Of a stretch of DNA of 32,051 bases, positions 26,566 through 32,051 are shown in pieces. The stretch lies in the NCBI GenBank assembly GCA_947090545.1, contig CAMUPC010000018.1, positions 1 to 32,051 of the forward strand, written 5' to 3'. A program made the position numbers and the translations under genes. This DNA is from an uncultured Eubacterium sp. Its GTDB lineage: Bacteria; Bacillota; Clostridia; Lachnospirales; Lachnospiraceae. The notes under the pieces were generated by a model. The model was not told where the DNA came from. It worked only from the letters and a program-made list of their open reading frames with translations, and searched no databases. Positions within the stretch are counted from its first letter, which is position 1. Every line of letters starts with the position of its first letter.

Positions 26566-26603
26566 CCAACTATTCGCAAAAGGATAGTTTTACGAATAGT
26601 TGG
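26566..26603. repeat. Perfect 11-bp inverted repeat beside the terminator
   Basis: CCAACTATTCG (26566-26576) and CGAATAGTTGG (26593-26603) are exact reverse complements with a 16-base loop. No T tract follows on +. It marks the edge between the ordered + strand genes and the gene-poor stretch to the right. Confidence 0.75.
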
Positions 26604-26649
26604 AGCATAATCAAACGCAATGTGGGATTGTATGTACCAATTCTGAAAA

Positions 26650-26802
26650 TCATATCGATAAGCGTTCTTTTAGCGATTCTGACAGCAGATCAGGAAATAC
26701 ACCGTTCTTATTGTATACGTTGCGAAAATTAGAGATATATACTAACTCGTCATATTTTTCTGAGATTCTGATTTTGCAAATATCGCTGTTTTCTTTACCT
26801 AT
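26650..26802 (-). pseudogene. Possible C-terminal scrap of an unidentified gene
   Basis: The - strand frame reads about 50 codons with a protein-like composition (KIRISEKYDELVYIS, then DLLSESLKERLSI) and a stop at 26650. Its only upstream ATG lies before the terminator hairpin, so that part would be translated through the stem and is not credible. It looks like the end of a gene whose front is lost. The family is not recognised. Confidence 0.28.
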
Positions 26803-26804
26803 AC

Positions 26805-26832
26805 AAAAAAGCAGACACTTCAGTGCCTGCTT
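26805..26832 (-). terminator. Intrinsic terminator on the - strand
   Basis: Read on -, AAGCAGGCAC, a TGAA tetraloop and GTGTCTGCTT form a ten-pair stem with one G-U pair, followed directly by a T tract. On + the same site has an A-C mismatch, so the - orientation fits better. It would end transcripts coming from dtd or from a short RNA starting nearby. Confidence 0.75.
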
Positions 26833-27064
26833 ATACTGCAAGTTTTCTGTTGGTTGTCAACCTTGTGTACTCTGTAAGCACACATATATCTGTCATACCA
26901 GATAAATGGATTTGGATTTTTAACGACTTCCAATTGTCTACAACTTATAATGCTTGCACATCAGGACATTTCTATCCTTTCTTTGTTATACTCCATATGA
27001 TCAGAAGATGCCACTAAACAATTTATTAAATTTTTATTAACAGCTTATGCTCAAGCAGGCAACC

Positions 27065-27193
27065 TTATTTTTTATTTGTTTTCTTGTTCACATGAGTCAC
27101 TTCTTTGTCTGTTTTCTTTTTCCGATATTCCTTAAATCGTTCCTTTAGTTTGAAATATAATTCCAATGCCATCTGGTTTGCGATCTGTCCCAA
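27065..27193 (-). CDS. Small basic protein downstream of dtd, unknown
   Basis: A 42-residue frame begins at TTG (27193), seven bases after GGAGG, and ends with TAA at 27065. The product, starting GQIANQMALELYFKLKERFK and ending Lys/Asn-rich, looks like one amphipathic helix followed by a very basic tail. It starts 34 bases after the dtd stop and would share its transcript. An internal ATG would give 35 residues. I know no family for it; it could be a small ribosome-, RNA- or membrane-associated protein. Confidence 0.45.
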   Translation of the reverse strand: MGQIANQMALELYFKLKERFKEYRKKKTDKEVTHVNKKTNKK

Positions 27194-27226
27194 AATCCTG
27201 CCTCCAATCCTGCCATTCTAAAATCA

Positions 27227-27673
27227 TTACAATTGATCTGAATCCAGTATAATCGTAAATGGACCGTCATTCAAAAGCTGTACTTTCATATCAGCGCCAA
27301 ATGTACCTGTCTCCACATGATACCCCTGATCCCTGCATGACTGTATGATATATTCGTACAACGTATTTGCCAGATCAGGCGCACCAGCTCTTATAAACGA
27401 AGGGCGGTTTCCTTTCCGGCAGTCTGCATACAAGGTAAACTGGGAAACGAGCAGCAATTCGCCGCCGACCGCATCCAATGACAGGTTCGTCTTTCCATCT
27501 GCATCTTCAAAGATCCGCAGGCAAAGCATTTTTCGGATCATTTTGTCCGCGATTTCCTTTGTATCTGTATCGCATACGCCGACCAGTACTAAAAAACCGC
27601 GGCTGATATTACCTGTAATTTGTTCATCTACTGTGACCGATGCTTCTGAAACTCTTTGTATTACAAATCTCAT
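27227..27673 (-). CDS. dtd: D-aminoacyl-tRNA deacylase Dtd
   Basis: Dtd hydrolyses D-amino acids (and glycine on tRNA-Ala) from mischarged tRNAs. The 148-residue protein has both conserved motifs: SQFTLYAD (77-84) and GPFTI with G137-P138, the Gly-cisPro pair in the chirality filter; Phe replaces the more usual Val at 139. AGGAGA precedes the ATG. The gene has a strong own promoter. In many Firmicutes dtd follows relA; here it stands apart. Confidence 0.96.
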   Translation of the reverse strand: MRFVIQRVSEASVTVDEQITGNISRGFLVLVGVCDTDTKEIADKMIRKMLCLRIFEDADGKTNLSLDAVGGELLLVSQFTLYADCRKGNRPSFIRAGAPDLANTLYEYIIQSCRDQGYHVETGTFGADMKVQLLNDGPFTIILDSDQL

Positions 27674-27743
27674 ATTATTCTCCTATGGAACGTATTTGAG
27701 CAATCTATGCTGATTACCACTCTGCTCTTTTTCTTTCTTTTCT

Positions 27744-27772
27744 ATTATAATAGATGCTTGTGCGCTTGACAA
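27744..27772 (-). promoter_or_regulatory. Promoter of dtd
   Basis: On the - strand, TTGTCA (27772-27767) and a perfect TATAAT (27749-27744) are 17 bases apart, giving a leader of about 65 bases. Since the toxin-antitoxin pair ends at 27792, this separates dtd from it. Confidence 0.75.
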
Positions 27773-27791
27773 GCACTGATTTCCATCAATA

Positions 27792-28004
27792 TCAATCCCA
27801 CTCTATATCACTATCTTTTATATACTCTCCACTATCCAGCCTTTTTTCAGCAGCTTCCAAATTTGCCCTCTCTTCTCGGGTTAATTTGGTAAAATCTGGG
27901 TCCCATGCAAGCACCATCCTTTTAATAAACTGGCTTGCAAGCTCCTGTTCTTTTTCCGGCAGCATTTCAAGCATTCGGACTGATTCCTGAACGATCTGTG
28001 TCAT
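27792..28004 (-). CDS. Antitoxin of a RelE-type toxin-antitoxin pair
   Basis: A small acidic protein of 70 residues, helical at the front (VQESVRMLEMLPEKEQELAS) and ending in EYIKDSDIEWD. This matches antitoxin-like proteins that sit beside RelE toxins. The ATG at 28004 follows GGAGG at eight bases; the ATG at 28019 overlaps that ribosome site and is less likely. It begins 17 bases after the toxin stop. Function is inferred mainly from position and size. Confidence 0.65.
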   Translation of the reverse strand: MTQIVQESVRMLEMLPEKEQELASQFIKRMVLAWDPDFTKLTREERANLEAAEKRLDSGEYIKDSDIEWD

Positions 28005-28021
28005 ATTTCTTTCCTCCATTT

Positions 28022-28276
28022 TTATTTATAAATATCCCCTCTGCTTCCTATCTCCATGATAACCAGTATCTCTACTTCTTGCGTATATCTGTAAATAACA
28101 CGGTATTTTCCTATCCTTAACCGCTGCCTGCCGTCTTTATAGCCTTGCAGTGGTTTAATATCCCCTTTTGGCGGTTTTTGCGTTAATCCTCTGATTGCTT
28201 CCAAAATGGAAATCCTTAACTTTTGCGGAAGGCTTTTCAAAAATTTCACAGCAGACTTATCGAACCTTATTTCCAT
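28022..28276 (-). CDS. RelE/ParE-family toxin
   Basis: An 84-residue basic protein of the RelE/ParE superfamily. It shows the family pattern FDKSAVKFLKSLPQKLR, then KPPKGDIKPLQGYKDGRQRLRIGKYRVIYRY with the core RxRxGxYRVIY. RelE-type members cut mRNA on the ribosome, while ParE-type members poison gyrase; sequence suits RelE better. The gene precedes its antitoxin, the reverse of classical relBE order. A GGAGG lies about 15 bases before the ATG, a long spacing that may weaken toxin translation. Confidence 0.82.
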   Translation of the reverse strand: MEIRFDKSAVKFLKSLPQKLRISILEAIRGLTQKPPKGDIKPLQGYKDGRQRLRIGKYRVIYRYTQEVEILVIMEIGSRGDIYK

Positions 28277-28494
28277 AAATTGCGTAACACTCCTCCATTC
28301 TTCTTTCTATTACCTATTTTCTTCCTAGCTGCTTAATTGCCCTTACTTCCCAGGCATTGCCCCTTGTTCTTTTACATATAATTTACAATCCTCCTGACTA
28401 TGCAATTCCTAACGTTCTTTATACCATCATAACATACTTTACATAGCTTTGCACCATACATTCTGTTATAGATTGACAACTGGTTTCTCCAATA

Positions 28495-28523
28495 TTTACT
28501 TTTCCTTCCAACTGTTGTATAAT
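28495..28523 (+). promoter_or_regulatory. Promoter of the ttcA-like gene
   Basis: TTTACT (28495-28500) and a perfect TATAAT (28518-28523) are 17 bases apart, 26 bases before the chosen start. A TTGACA at 28473 lacks a good -10 at the right distance. Confidence 0.7.
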
Positions 28524-28548
28524 AAAAACCATGCAAAGGAGAGAACTT

Positions 28549-29262
28549 ATGGATTTAAAACGCTTGCTCAGCTTCGTCCGGCGTGCGGTGGACGATTATC
28601 AATTGATCGAGGATGGGGACAAGATTGCAGTAGGGATCTCCGGCGGCAAGGATTCGCTTGCACTGCTCTATGCCTTAAAGCATCTGCAACGCTTCTACCC
28701 AAAGCACTTTACGTTAACAGCCATTACGGTTCATCTTGGACTGGAGCCGTTTCAGCTACAGCCGGTTCAAGCTCTTTGTGAAGAGCTTCAAGTACCATAT
28801 GAAGTCGTCGCTACCGATATTCAAAGCATTGTTTTTGAGCACAAAAAGCCTGCAAATCCATGCTCGCTCTGCGCGAAGCTTAGAAAAGGCGCACTAAACG
28901 ATGCTGCTTTAAAGCAGGGCTGCAATAAGGTTGCTTATGGGCATCACCGGGATGACCTGATCGAGACAATGCTGCTTTCACTGTTTTTTGAAGGCAGGTT
29001 CCATTCGTTTTCACCCAAAACGAAATGGGAACGGACAGGCTTAACGTTAATCCGCCCTTTCATTTATGTGCCGGAAGCTGACCTTCGCGGCTTTGCAAAT
29101 AAATATGAGCTTCCCATCGTCCATAACCCCTGTCCGGCAGACGGACATACAAAAAGACAGTATGTCAAAAATCTGCTTAAGACATTAAGCAAAGATTACC
29201 GCGGCATCAAAGACCGTATGTTTACGGCAATTGTATCCGCATCGTTTGATGACTGGCTTTAA
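28549..29262 (+). CDS. TtcA-type tRNA 2-thiocytidine / PP-loop thiolase
   Basis: A 237-residue PP-loop ATPase of the TtcA/TtuA family, which adenylates a tRNA base and replaces oxygen with sulphur. It shows GISGGKDSLALL with the pyrophosphate loop 31-36, C105-SLC-C108 and a third cysteine C195, the three ligands expected for an iron-sulphur cluster, and GHHRDDLIET. The ATG at 28549 follows AAAGGAGA; an in-frame ATG at 28531 precedes that ribosome site and is rejected. The exact base modified cannot be read from sequence. Confidence 0.9.
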   Translation: MDLKRLLSFVRRAVDDYQLIEDGDKIAVGISGGKDSLALLYALKHLQRFYPKHFTLTAITVHLGLEPFQLQPVQALCEELQVPYEVVATDIQSIVFEHKKPANPCSLCAKLRKGALNDAALKQGCNKVAYGHHRDDLIETMLLSLFFEGRFHSFSPKTKWERTGLTLIRPFIYVPEADLRGFANKYELPIVHNPCPADGHTKRQYVKNLLKTLSKDYRGIKDRMFTAIVSASFDDWL

Positions 29263-29299
29263 CTTATAGCTCTATTCTGAAGGTGAGGTATACGATCAA

Positions 29300-30349
29300 A
29301 TGATGGAAAAATCCTATCATGAAAAAGTGAAAATTGAAAATGAATTAAAGCTGCGGGAAATGACTAAGGAACTGCCGCGTTTCTGCCAGGAATTTTTTCT
29401 GGGAACCGAGCATACGACCTCTTCCCGCACACGGCTCGCATACGCCTATGATCTCGGTATTTTTTTCTCCTTTTTACAGGAAAACAATCCGGCATGTCAA
29501 AAATATGAGATGAAAAATATCCCAATCTCCTTTTTAGACTTGATTACGCCTCTGGACATCGAAGAATACCTGAACTACTTAAAGGTCTATACAAAAGACG
29601 GCGTAGAGCACACAAATGACGAACGCGGCATTTCCAGAAAGCTGGCAAGCCTGCGCAGCTTCTATAACTATTACTTCCGCAAGCAGATGATCCAGACAAA
29701 CCCGCCAGATCTCGTAAAGCCTCCAAAGCTTCATGAAAAAGAGATTATCCGGCTGGATGTGGATGAAGTCGCAATGCTCTTAGATGAAGTCGAATCCGGT
29801 GAAAAACTGACCCCCCACCAGCTTGCCTACCATGAGCAGACAAAGCTGCGTGACTTAGCACTGCTCTCTCTTCTGCTCGGCACCGGCATCCGTGTATCCG
29901 AATGTGTCGGTATCGATATCCAGGATGTAGATTTTAAAAATAACGGCGTAAAAGTACACCGCAAAGGCGGCGCCGAAGTAATCGTTTATTTTAACGATGA
30001 AGTTGCAGAGGCACTTCTTGACTATCTGAGTGTCCGTAATGAAACCGAAGCTGTGGAAGGACATACCAATGCCCTGTTTTTATCTATGCAGCGCAAACGG
30101 ATTGGAGTCCGTTCCGTAGAAAAGCTTGTAAAAAAATACGCACAGCTTGTCACGACCGTGAAACGCATTACCCCTCATAAGCTGCGCAGCACCTTTGGCA
30201 CAAATCTCTACCAGGAAACCGGCGATATCTATCTGGTAGCAGATGTCCTGGGCCACAAGGACGTCAATACGACAAGGCGCCATTACGCAGCGCAGGCGGA
30301 CGCAAGGAGACGCCAGGCTGCAAAGATGGTGCAGCTTCGGGATAACTGA
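29300..30349 (+). CDS. XerS-like tyrosine recombinase
   Basis: A 349-residue tyrosine recombinase with all catalytic residues: R198, K222, H293-x-x-R296, H319 and nucleophile Y329. The N-terminal DNA-binding domain is longer than in XerC/XerD (about 300), and the length is close to single-protein XerS. This suggests resolution of chromosome dimers, but an integrase role cannot be excluded. No attachment site or phage gene is nearby. GGTGAGG precedes the ATG pair at 29300/29303. The stop lies within the terminator hairpin. Confidence 0.85.
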   Translation: MMEKSYHEKVKIENELKLREMTKELPRFCQEFFLGTEHTTSSRTRLAYAYDLGIFFSFLQENNPACQKYEMKNIPISFLDLITPLDIEEYLNYLKVYTKDGVEHTNDERGISRKLASLRSFYNYYFRKQMIQTNPPDLVKPPKLHEKEIIRLDVDEVAMLLDEVESGEKLTPHQLAYHEQTKLRDLALLSLLLGTGIRVSECVGIDIQDVDFKNNGVKVHRKGGAEVIVYFNDEVAEALLDYLSVRNETEAVEGHTNALFLSMQRKRIGVRSVEKLVKKYAQLVTTVKRITPHKLRSTFGTNLYQETGDIYLVADVLGHKDVNTTRRHYAAQADARRRQAAKMVQLRDN

Positions 30350-30372
30350 GAAAACCAGTTATCCCATATTTT
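30339..30372 (+). terminator. Intrinsic terminator overlapping the recombinase stop
   Basis: GGGATAACTG (30339-30348) and CAGTTATCCC (30356-30365) form a perfect ten-pair stem with a seven-base loop, followed by ATATTTT. The left arm contains the last codons and stop of the recombinase gene. It also lies between convergent genes, but there is no T tract on -. Confidence 0.85.
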
Positions 30373-30375
30373 AAC

Positions 30376-31092
30376 TTAAAAGGTATATTCCGCAATCTCA
30401 TCCTCGATCCTTGTTTTTACCAGATTTGCAATCTCCTGCGTTTTCATGCCCTGGTATTCCTCATAAAGAACCGGCTTTAGAAAATGCACCTGGGCAGTCA
30501 CTGGCGTCACCTTCCATCCGTTAAATACCTGAAAGGAATCAATCAGCGCCACTGGCACAATCGGCGCCTTTGACATCGTCGCGCTTTTAAAGCTGCCTGG
30601 CTTAAAATCACTCACCTGGTTTTTACGATTCCGTTCATACCCGCCTTCCGGGAACAGGATATAACGTTTTCCTTCCCTCACCTCGTTTGCCACCTCACGG
30701 ATCACTTTCATTGCCTGACGTACATCTGTCTTATCCAGCCGTTTTCCCTGTATCAGATCAATAAATTCACGTACTAGGATCGATTTGGATTTTTTAAGAT
30801 CCATCACAACAGAACATGGCGCTTCGTGGCACAGAATAATCGCCAGTGCGTCAAACTTGCCCTGATGGTTTGGGTACATAATATAACCGCCCTCTTTCGG
30901 GAGGTTTTCTTTGCCATAACAGACAGTACGGATCTTTCCGGTATGGCACATAATACGGACCGCACGCTGGTCGAGCTCATAGCGCTGTTTTTCTGAAAAT
31001 TTCTCTGGATGGTCTGCTTCGTAACGCATCCTTGTAATCATAAATGGCGCACGAAACAGGTTCATAATAATTACGTATAAAAATCTCAGCAT
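30376..31092 (-). CDS. 1-acyl-glycerol-3-phosphate acyltransferase (PlsC family)
   Basis: PlsC enzymes add the second acyl chain to make phosphatidic acid at the membrane. The 238-residue protein has the catalytic NHQGKFD (HX4D, H76 to D81), the FPEGG block (147-151) in place of the usual FPEGT, and PIVPVAL. An N-terminal hydrophobic stretch (about 1-20) likely binds the membrane. ATG 31092 lies eight bases after AGGTGG; the upstream in-frame GTG falls within that ribosome site. It follows the LysM gene on the same strand after a 190-base gap. Confidence 0.9.
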   Translation of the reverse strand: MLRFLYVIIMNLFRAPFMITRMRYEADHPEKFSEKQRYELDQRAVRIMCHTGKIRTVCYGKENLPKEGGYIMYPNHQGKFDALAIILCHEAPCSVVMDLKKSKSILVREFIDLIQGKRLDKTDVRQAMKVIREVANEVREGKRYILFPEGGYERNRKNQVSDFKPGSFKSATMSKAPIVPVALIDSFQVFNGWKVTPVTAQVHFLKPVLYEEYQGMKTQEIANLVKTRIEDEIAEYTF

Positions 31093-31177
31093 AATCTTAA
31101 CCACCTAATCTGGATAAAACGGAATGGTTGCTTTATAGCTATTGGTTGTATTTTGAGCAGATGGAACACTTGAGGAA

Positions 31178-31217
31178 GGACGTGCAAGGACGTGCCAATC
31201 TTTTCTTCCGACATCCC
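31178..31217 (+). repeat. Decayed third copy of the terminal repeat
   Basis: This segment shares GTGCCAATC, the flanking GGACG and the closing ATCCC with the 50-90 part of copy 1. Most differences are C-to-T or G-to-A changes. It has the same orientation as copy 1. It lies in the 5' leader region of the plsC gene on the opposite strand. Confidence 0.5.
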
Positions 31218-31284
31218 ATTTGCAAAAAATATACTTTCTAAGTATCCAGTTTATCATAACCTGTCAAAGAATACCATCCTTTTT

Positions 31285-31677
31285 TTAAGGCGGCTCATAA
31301 TAAGGAATCACAAGGCACGCACCCGTATGAATCCTTTCATCCTGCATATCGTTTAACTTCATAATTCTCTTTATGTAAACCTCCATACTTCCACATTCAT
31401 CCGTATAATAACGCCTGGAAATCTCCCATAAAGACTCGCCTGAACAAACCGTAACGCTTTTGTAACGCTCCACCTTCTCTCCTTTTCCACGGTTCACTTG
31501 TACAGGTGCAGTTACATGGTTTACAATCATTGCCATGCACAGGAGAAAAAAGGAAATTTGCAGCGCCAAAATCAGGGCGATAATATTCTTTTCCCTATAT
31601 TCAGATTTTTTAGCATATCTTTTGGGCGTTTCCCTCAAAATCGTTTTGCCATGCACTGTCATTGACCTGTTTGCCAT
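31285..31677 (-). CDS. YneA-like SOS division inhibitor with LysM domain
   Basis: A 130-residue protein with a basic N-terminus (about 1-31), one membrane helix (about 32-53) and an external LysM domain (about 72-127: VCSGESLWEISRRYY, IKRIMKLND, CLVIPYY). LysM binds peptidoglycan. The layout fits B. subtilis YneA, which halts division during DNA damage. The gene has a consensus promoter with two LexA-type boxes, strong support for SOS control. Usually lexA is the divergent neighbour; here none is seen before the window ends. GGGGAG precedes the ATG. Confidence 0.85.
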   Translation of the reverse strand: MANRSMTVHGKTILRETPKRYAKKSEYREKNIIALILALQISFFLLCMAMIVNHVTAPVQVNRGKGEKVERYKSVTVCSGESLWEISRRYYTDECGSMEVYIKRIMKLNDMQDERIHTGACLVIPYYEPP

Positions 31678-31696
31678 TTTATGATCTCCCCTTAAA

Positions 31697-31747
31697 AAAC
31701 ATATGTTCGCTTTATGCTATTATAAACTCAGAACATACGTTTGTCAA
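31697..31747 (-). promoter_or_regulatory. SOS-regulated promoter with two LexA boxes
   Basis: On the - strand, perfect TTGACA (31747-31742) and TATAAT (31724-31719) are 17 bases apart. One LexA-type site (GAACATACGTTT on +, 31731-31742) fills most of the spacer. A second (AAACATATGTTCG, 31697-31709) lies at about the transcription start. Both match the Firmicute GAAC-N4-GTTC pattern with at most one change per arm. Binding of LexA would block a strong promoter. Confidence 0.88.
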
Positions 31748-31910
31748 GAAAAAAATGAAGGCGGCAGAATTACGCATGAACAGATGAAGGAATATATCTC
31801 ATATTTATAGGCGGATTGGTCAATTTATTTCAACCAGCATGGTATATGCTAACGTGGATGAATCAAGATAGCAGCGGTTTTGGTCAAGTAGTTGCATTTT
31901 TGTGCATACA
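31748..31910. other. Stretch between the LexA boxes and terminal repeat
   Basis: No full gene is seen. A short + frame (31754-31810) reads NEGGRITHEQMKEYISYL then stops, which resembles the start of a tyrosine recombinase but is too short to be sure. The expected divergent lexA is not present. Confidence 0.4.
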
Positions 31911-32000
31911 GGGACGCCGGGAGAGGGGATTGGCACTTCCTGGCGGCGTCCGTTCCAGAAGGTTAAGAATCCCTAAGCACCCTGCATTTACGCTGAGGCA
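31911..32000 (-). repeat. Terminal repeat copy 2, with further hairpins to the end
   Basis: The reverse complement matches bases 1-90 at about 88 percent. GGACGCCG (31912-31919) and CGGCGTCC (31944-31951) form an eight-pair stem. Beyond the matched part, GGGCG/CGCCC and CTGGCT/AGCCAG hairpins continue to 32051, so the full element is longer than copy 1 shows. The + frame through it has no credible product. Confidence 0.8.
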
Positions 32001-32051
32001 CCGGACGGGCGCGGCACCTAGTTCGCCCTGGCTTACAGCCAGCAGCTAAAG

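Larger units (their letters stand above)
26604..27064. other. Gene-poor stretch with a gene scrap and structured sequence
   Basis: About 460 bases hold no intact gene that I can support. On the - strand they contain a probable decayed reading frame (26650-26802), an intrinsic terminator (26805-26832) and short inverted repeats (26852-26862 and 26865-26883). The + strand frame 26600-26905 runs through the terminator hairpin and shows no family features. Confidence 0.5.

Noticed and set aside
26600..26905. A 101-residue + strand frame in the gene-poor stretch
   Set aside because: It runs through an inverted repeat and a terminator hairpin, with low-complexity hydrophobic composition and no ribosome site.
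28314..28379. A short - strand frame (CKRTRGNAWEVRAIKQLGRK) similar to the start of YraN-type proteins
   Set aside because: It has only about 20 codons, no in-frame start and an early stop. The likeness is too weak to list as a pseudogene.
31748..31830. A lexA start expected divergent from the LysM gene
   Set aside because: No + frame continues beyond about 20 codons, and no LexA helix-turn-helix sequence is visible before the repeat.
31816..32049. A + strand frame at the right end
   Set aside because: Most of it reads through the terminal repeat and its hairpins, and it lacks protein-like features.
31911..32051. SRP RNA, RNase P RNA or tmRNA as the identity of the terminal repeat
   Set aside because: I compared the hairpin-rich sequence with remembered core motifs of these RNAs and found none. 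Two copies with 12 percent divergence also argue against a single-copy housekeeping RNA.

Overview
The window reads as chromosomal DNA of a Gram-positive anaerobe of the Clostridia, most likely Lachnospiraceae. This is inferred from gene order, strong AGGAGG-type ribosome binding sites, TTG/GTG starts, and the pairing of SepF/YlmH genes with a full MinCDE system. No genus can be named from the sequence alone. It is mostly conserved housekeeping DNA with small accessory insertions. A 90-base repeat lies at each end in opposite orientations, so the window may be a contig that stopped at repeats.

Region 1 (about 150-9060, + strand) is a repair and tRNA-modification operon. It runs mutS, mutL, a AAA-ATPase/PD-(D/E)XK protein, miaA, and a YnbB-like PLP enzyme. 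The ATPase/nuclease overlaps miaA by four bases, and miaA overlaps the PLP enzyme gene by one, so translation is probably coupled.

Region 2 (about 9040-19500, + strand) is a cell-shape and division operon: radC, mreB, mreC, mreD, mrdA (PBP2), minC, minD, minE, rodA, mgsA and a D,D-carboxypeptidase. It puts the elongation machinery, placement of the division site and wall trimming in one transcript. Two details stand out. PBP2 is very large because of an insertion, and the methylglyoxal synthase has alanine where the catalytic aspartate is expected.

Region 3 (19530-26570) holds a small P-loop protein with its own promoter and terminator, then a divergent DUF378 membrane protein. A run of yggS, sepF, ylmH, lspA and an rluD-type synthase follows, led by a HlyD-like membrane protein. 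A cytidylate-kinase-like gene with its own promoter and terminator closes the region. The rluD start lies in the last unit of a five-copy 14-base tandem repeat.

Region 4 (26570-28280, mainly - strand) is accessory-like: a gene-poor, hairpin-rich stretch, a probable 42-residue protein not previously called here, dtd, and a RelE-type toxin-antitoxin pair with the toxin first.

Region 5 (28470-32051) holds a TtcA-type thiolase and a XerS-like tyrosine recombinase on +, then a PlsC acyltransferase and a membrane LysM protein on -. The LysM gene has a consensus promoter with two LexA-type operators, which marks it as a YneA-like SOS division inhibitor. The last 370 bases hold those controls, a possible integrase scrap and the second terminal repeat.
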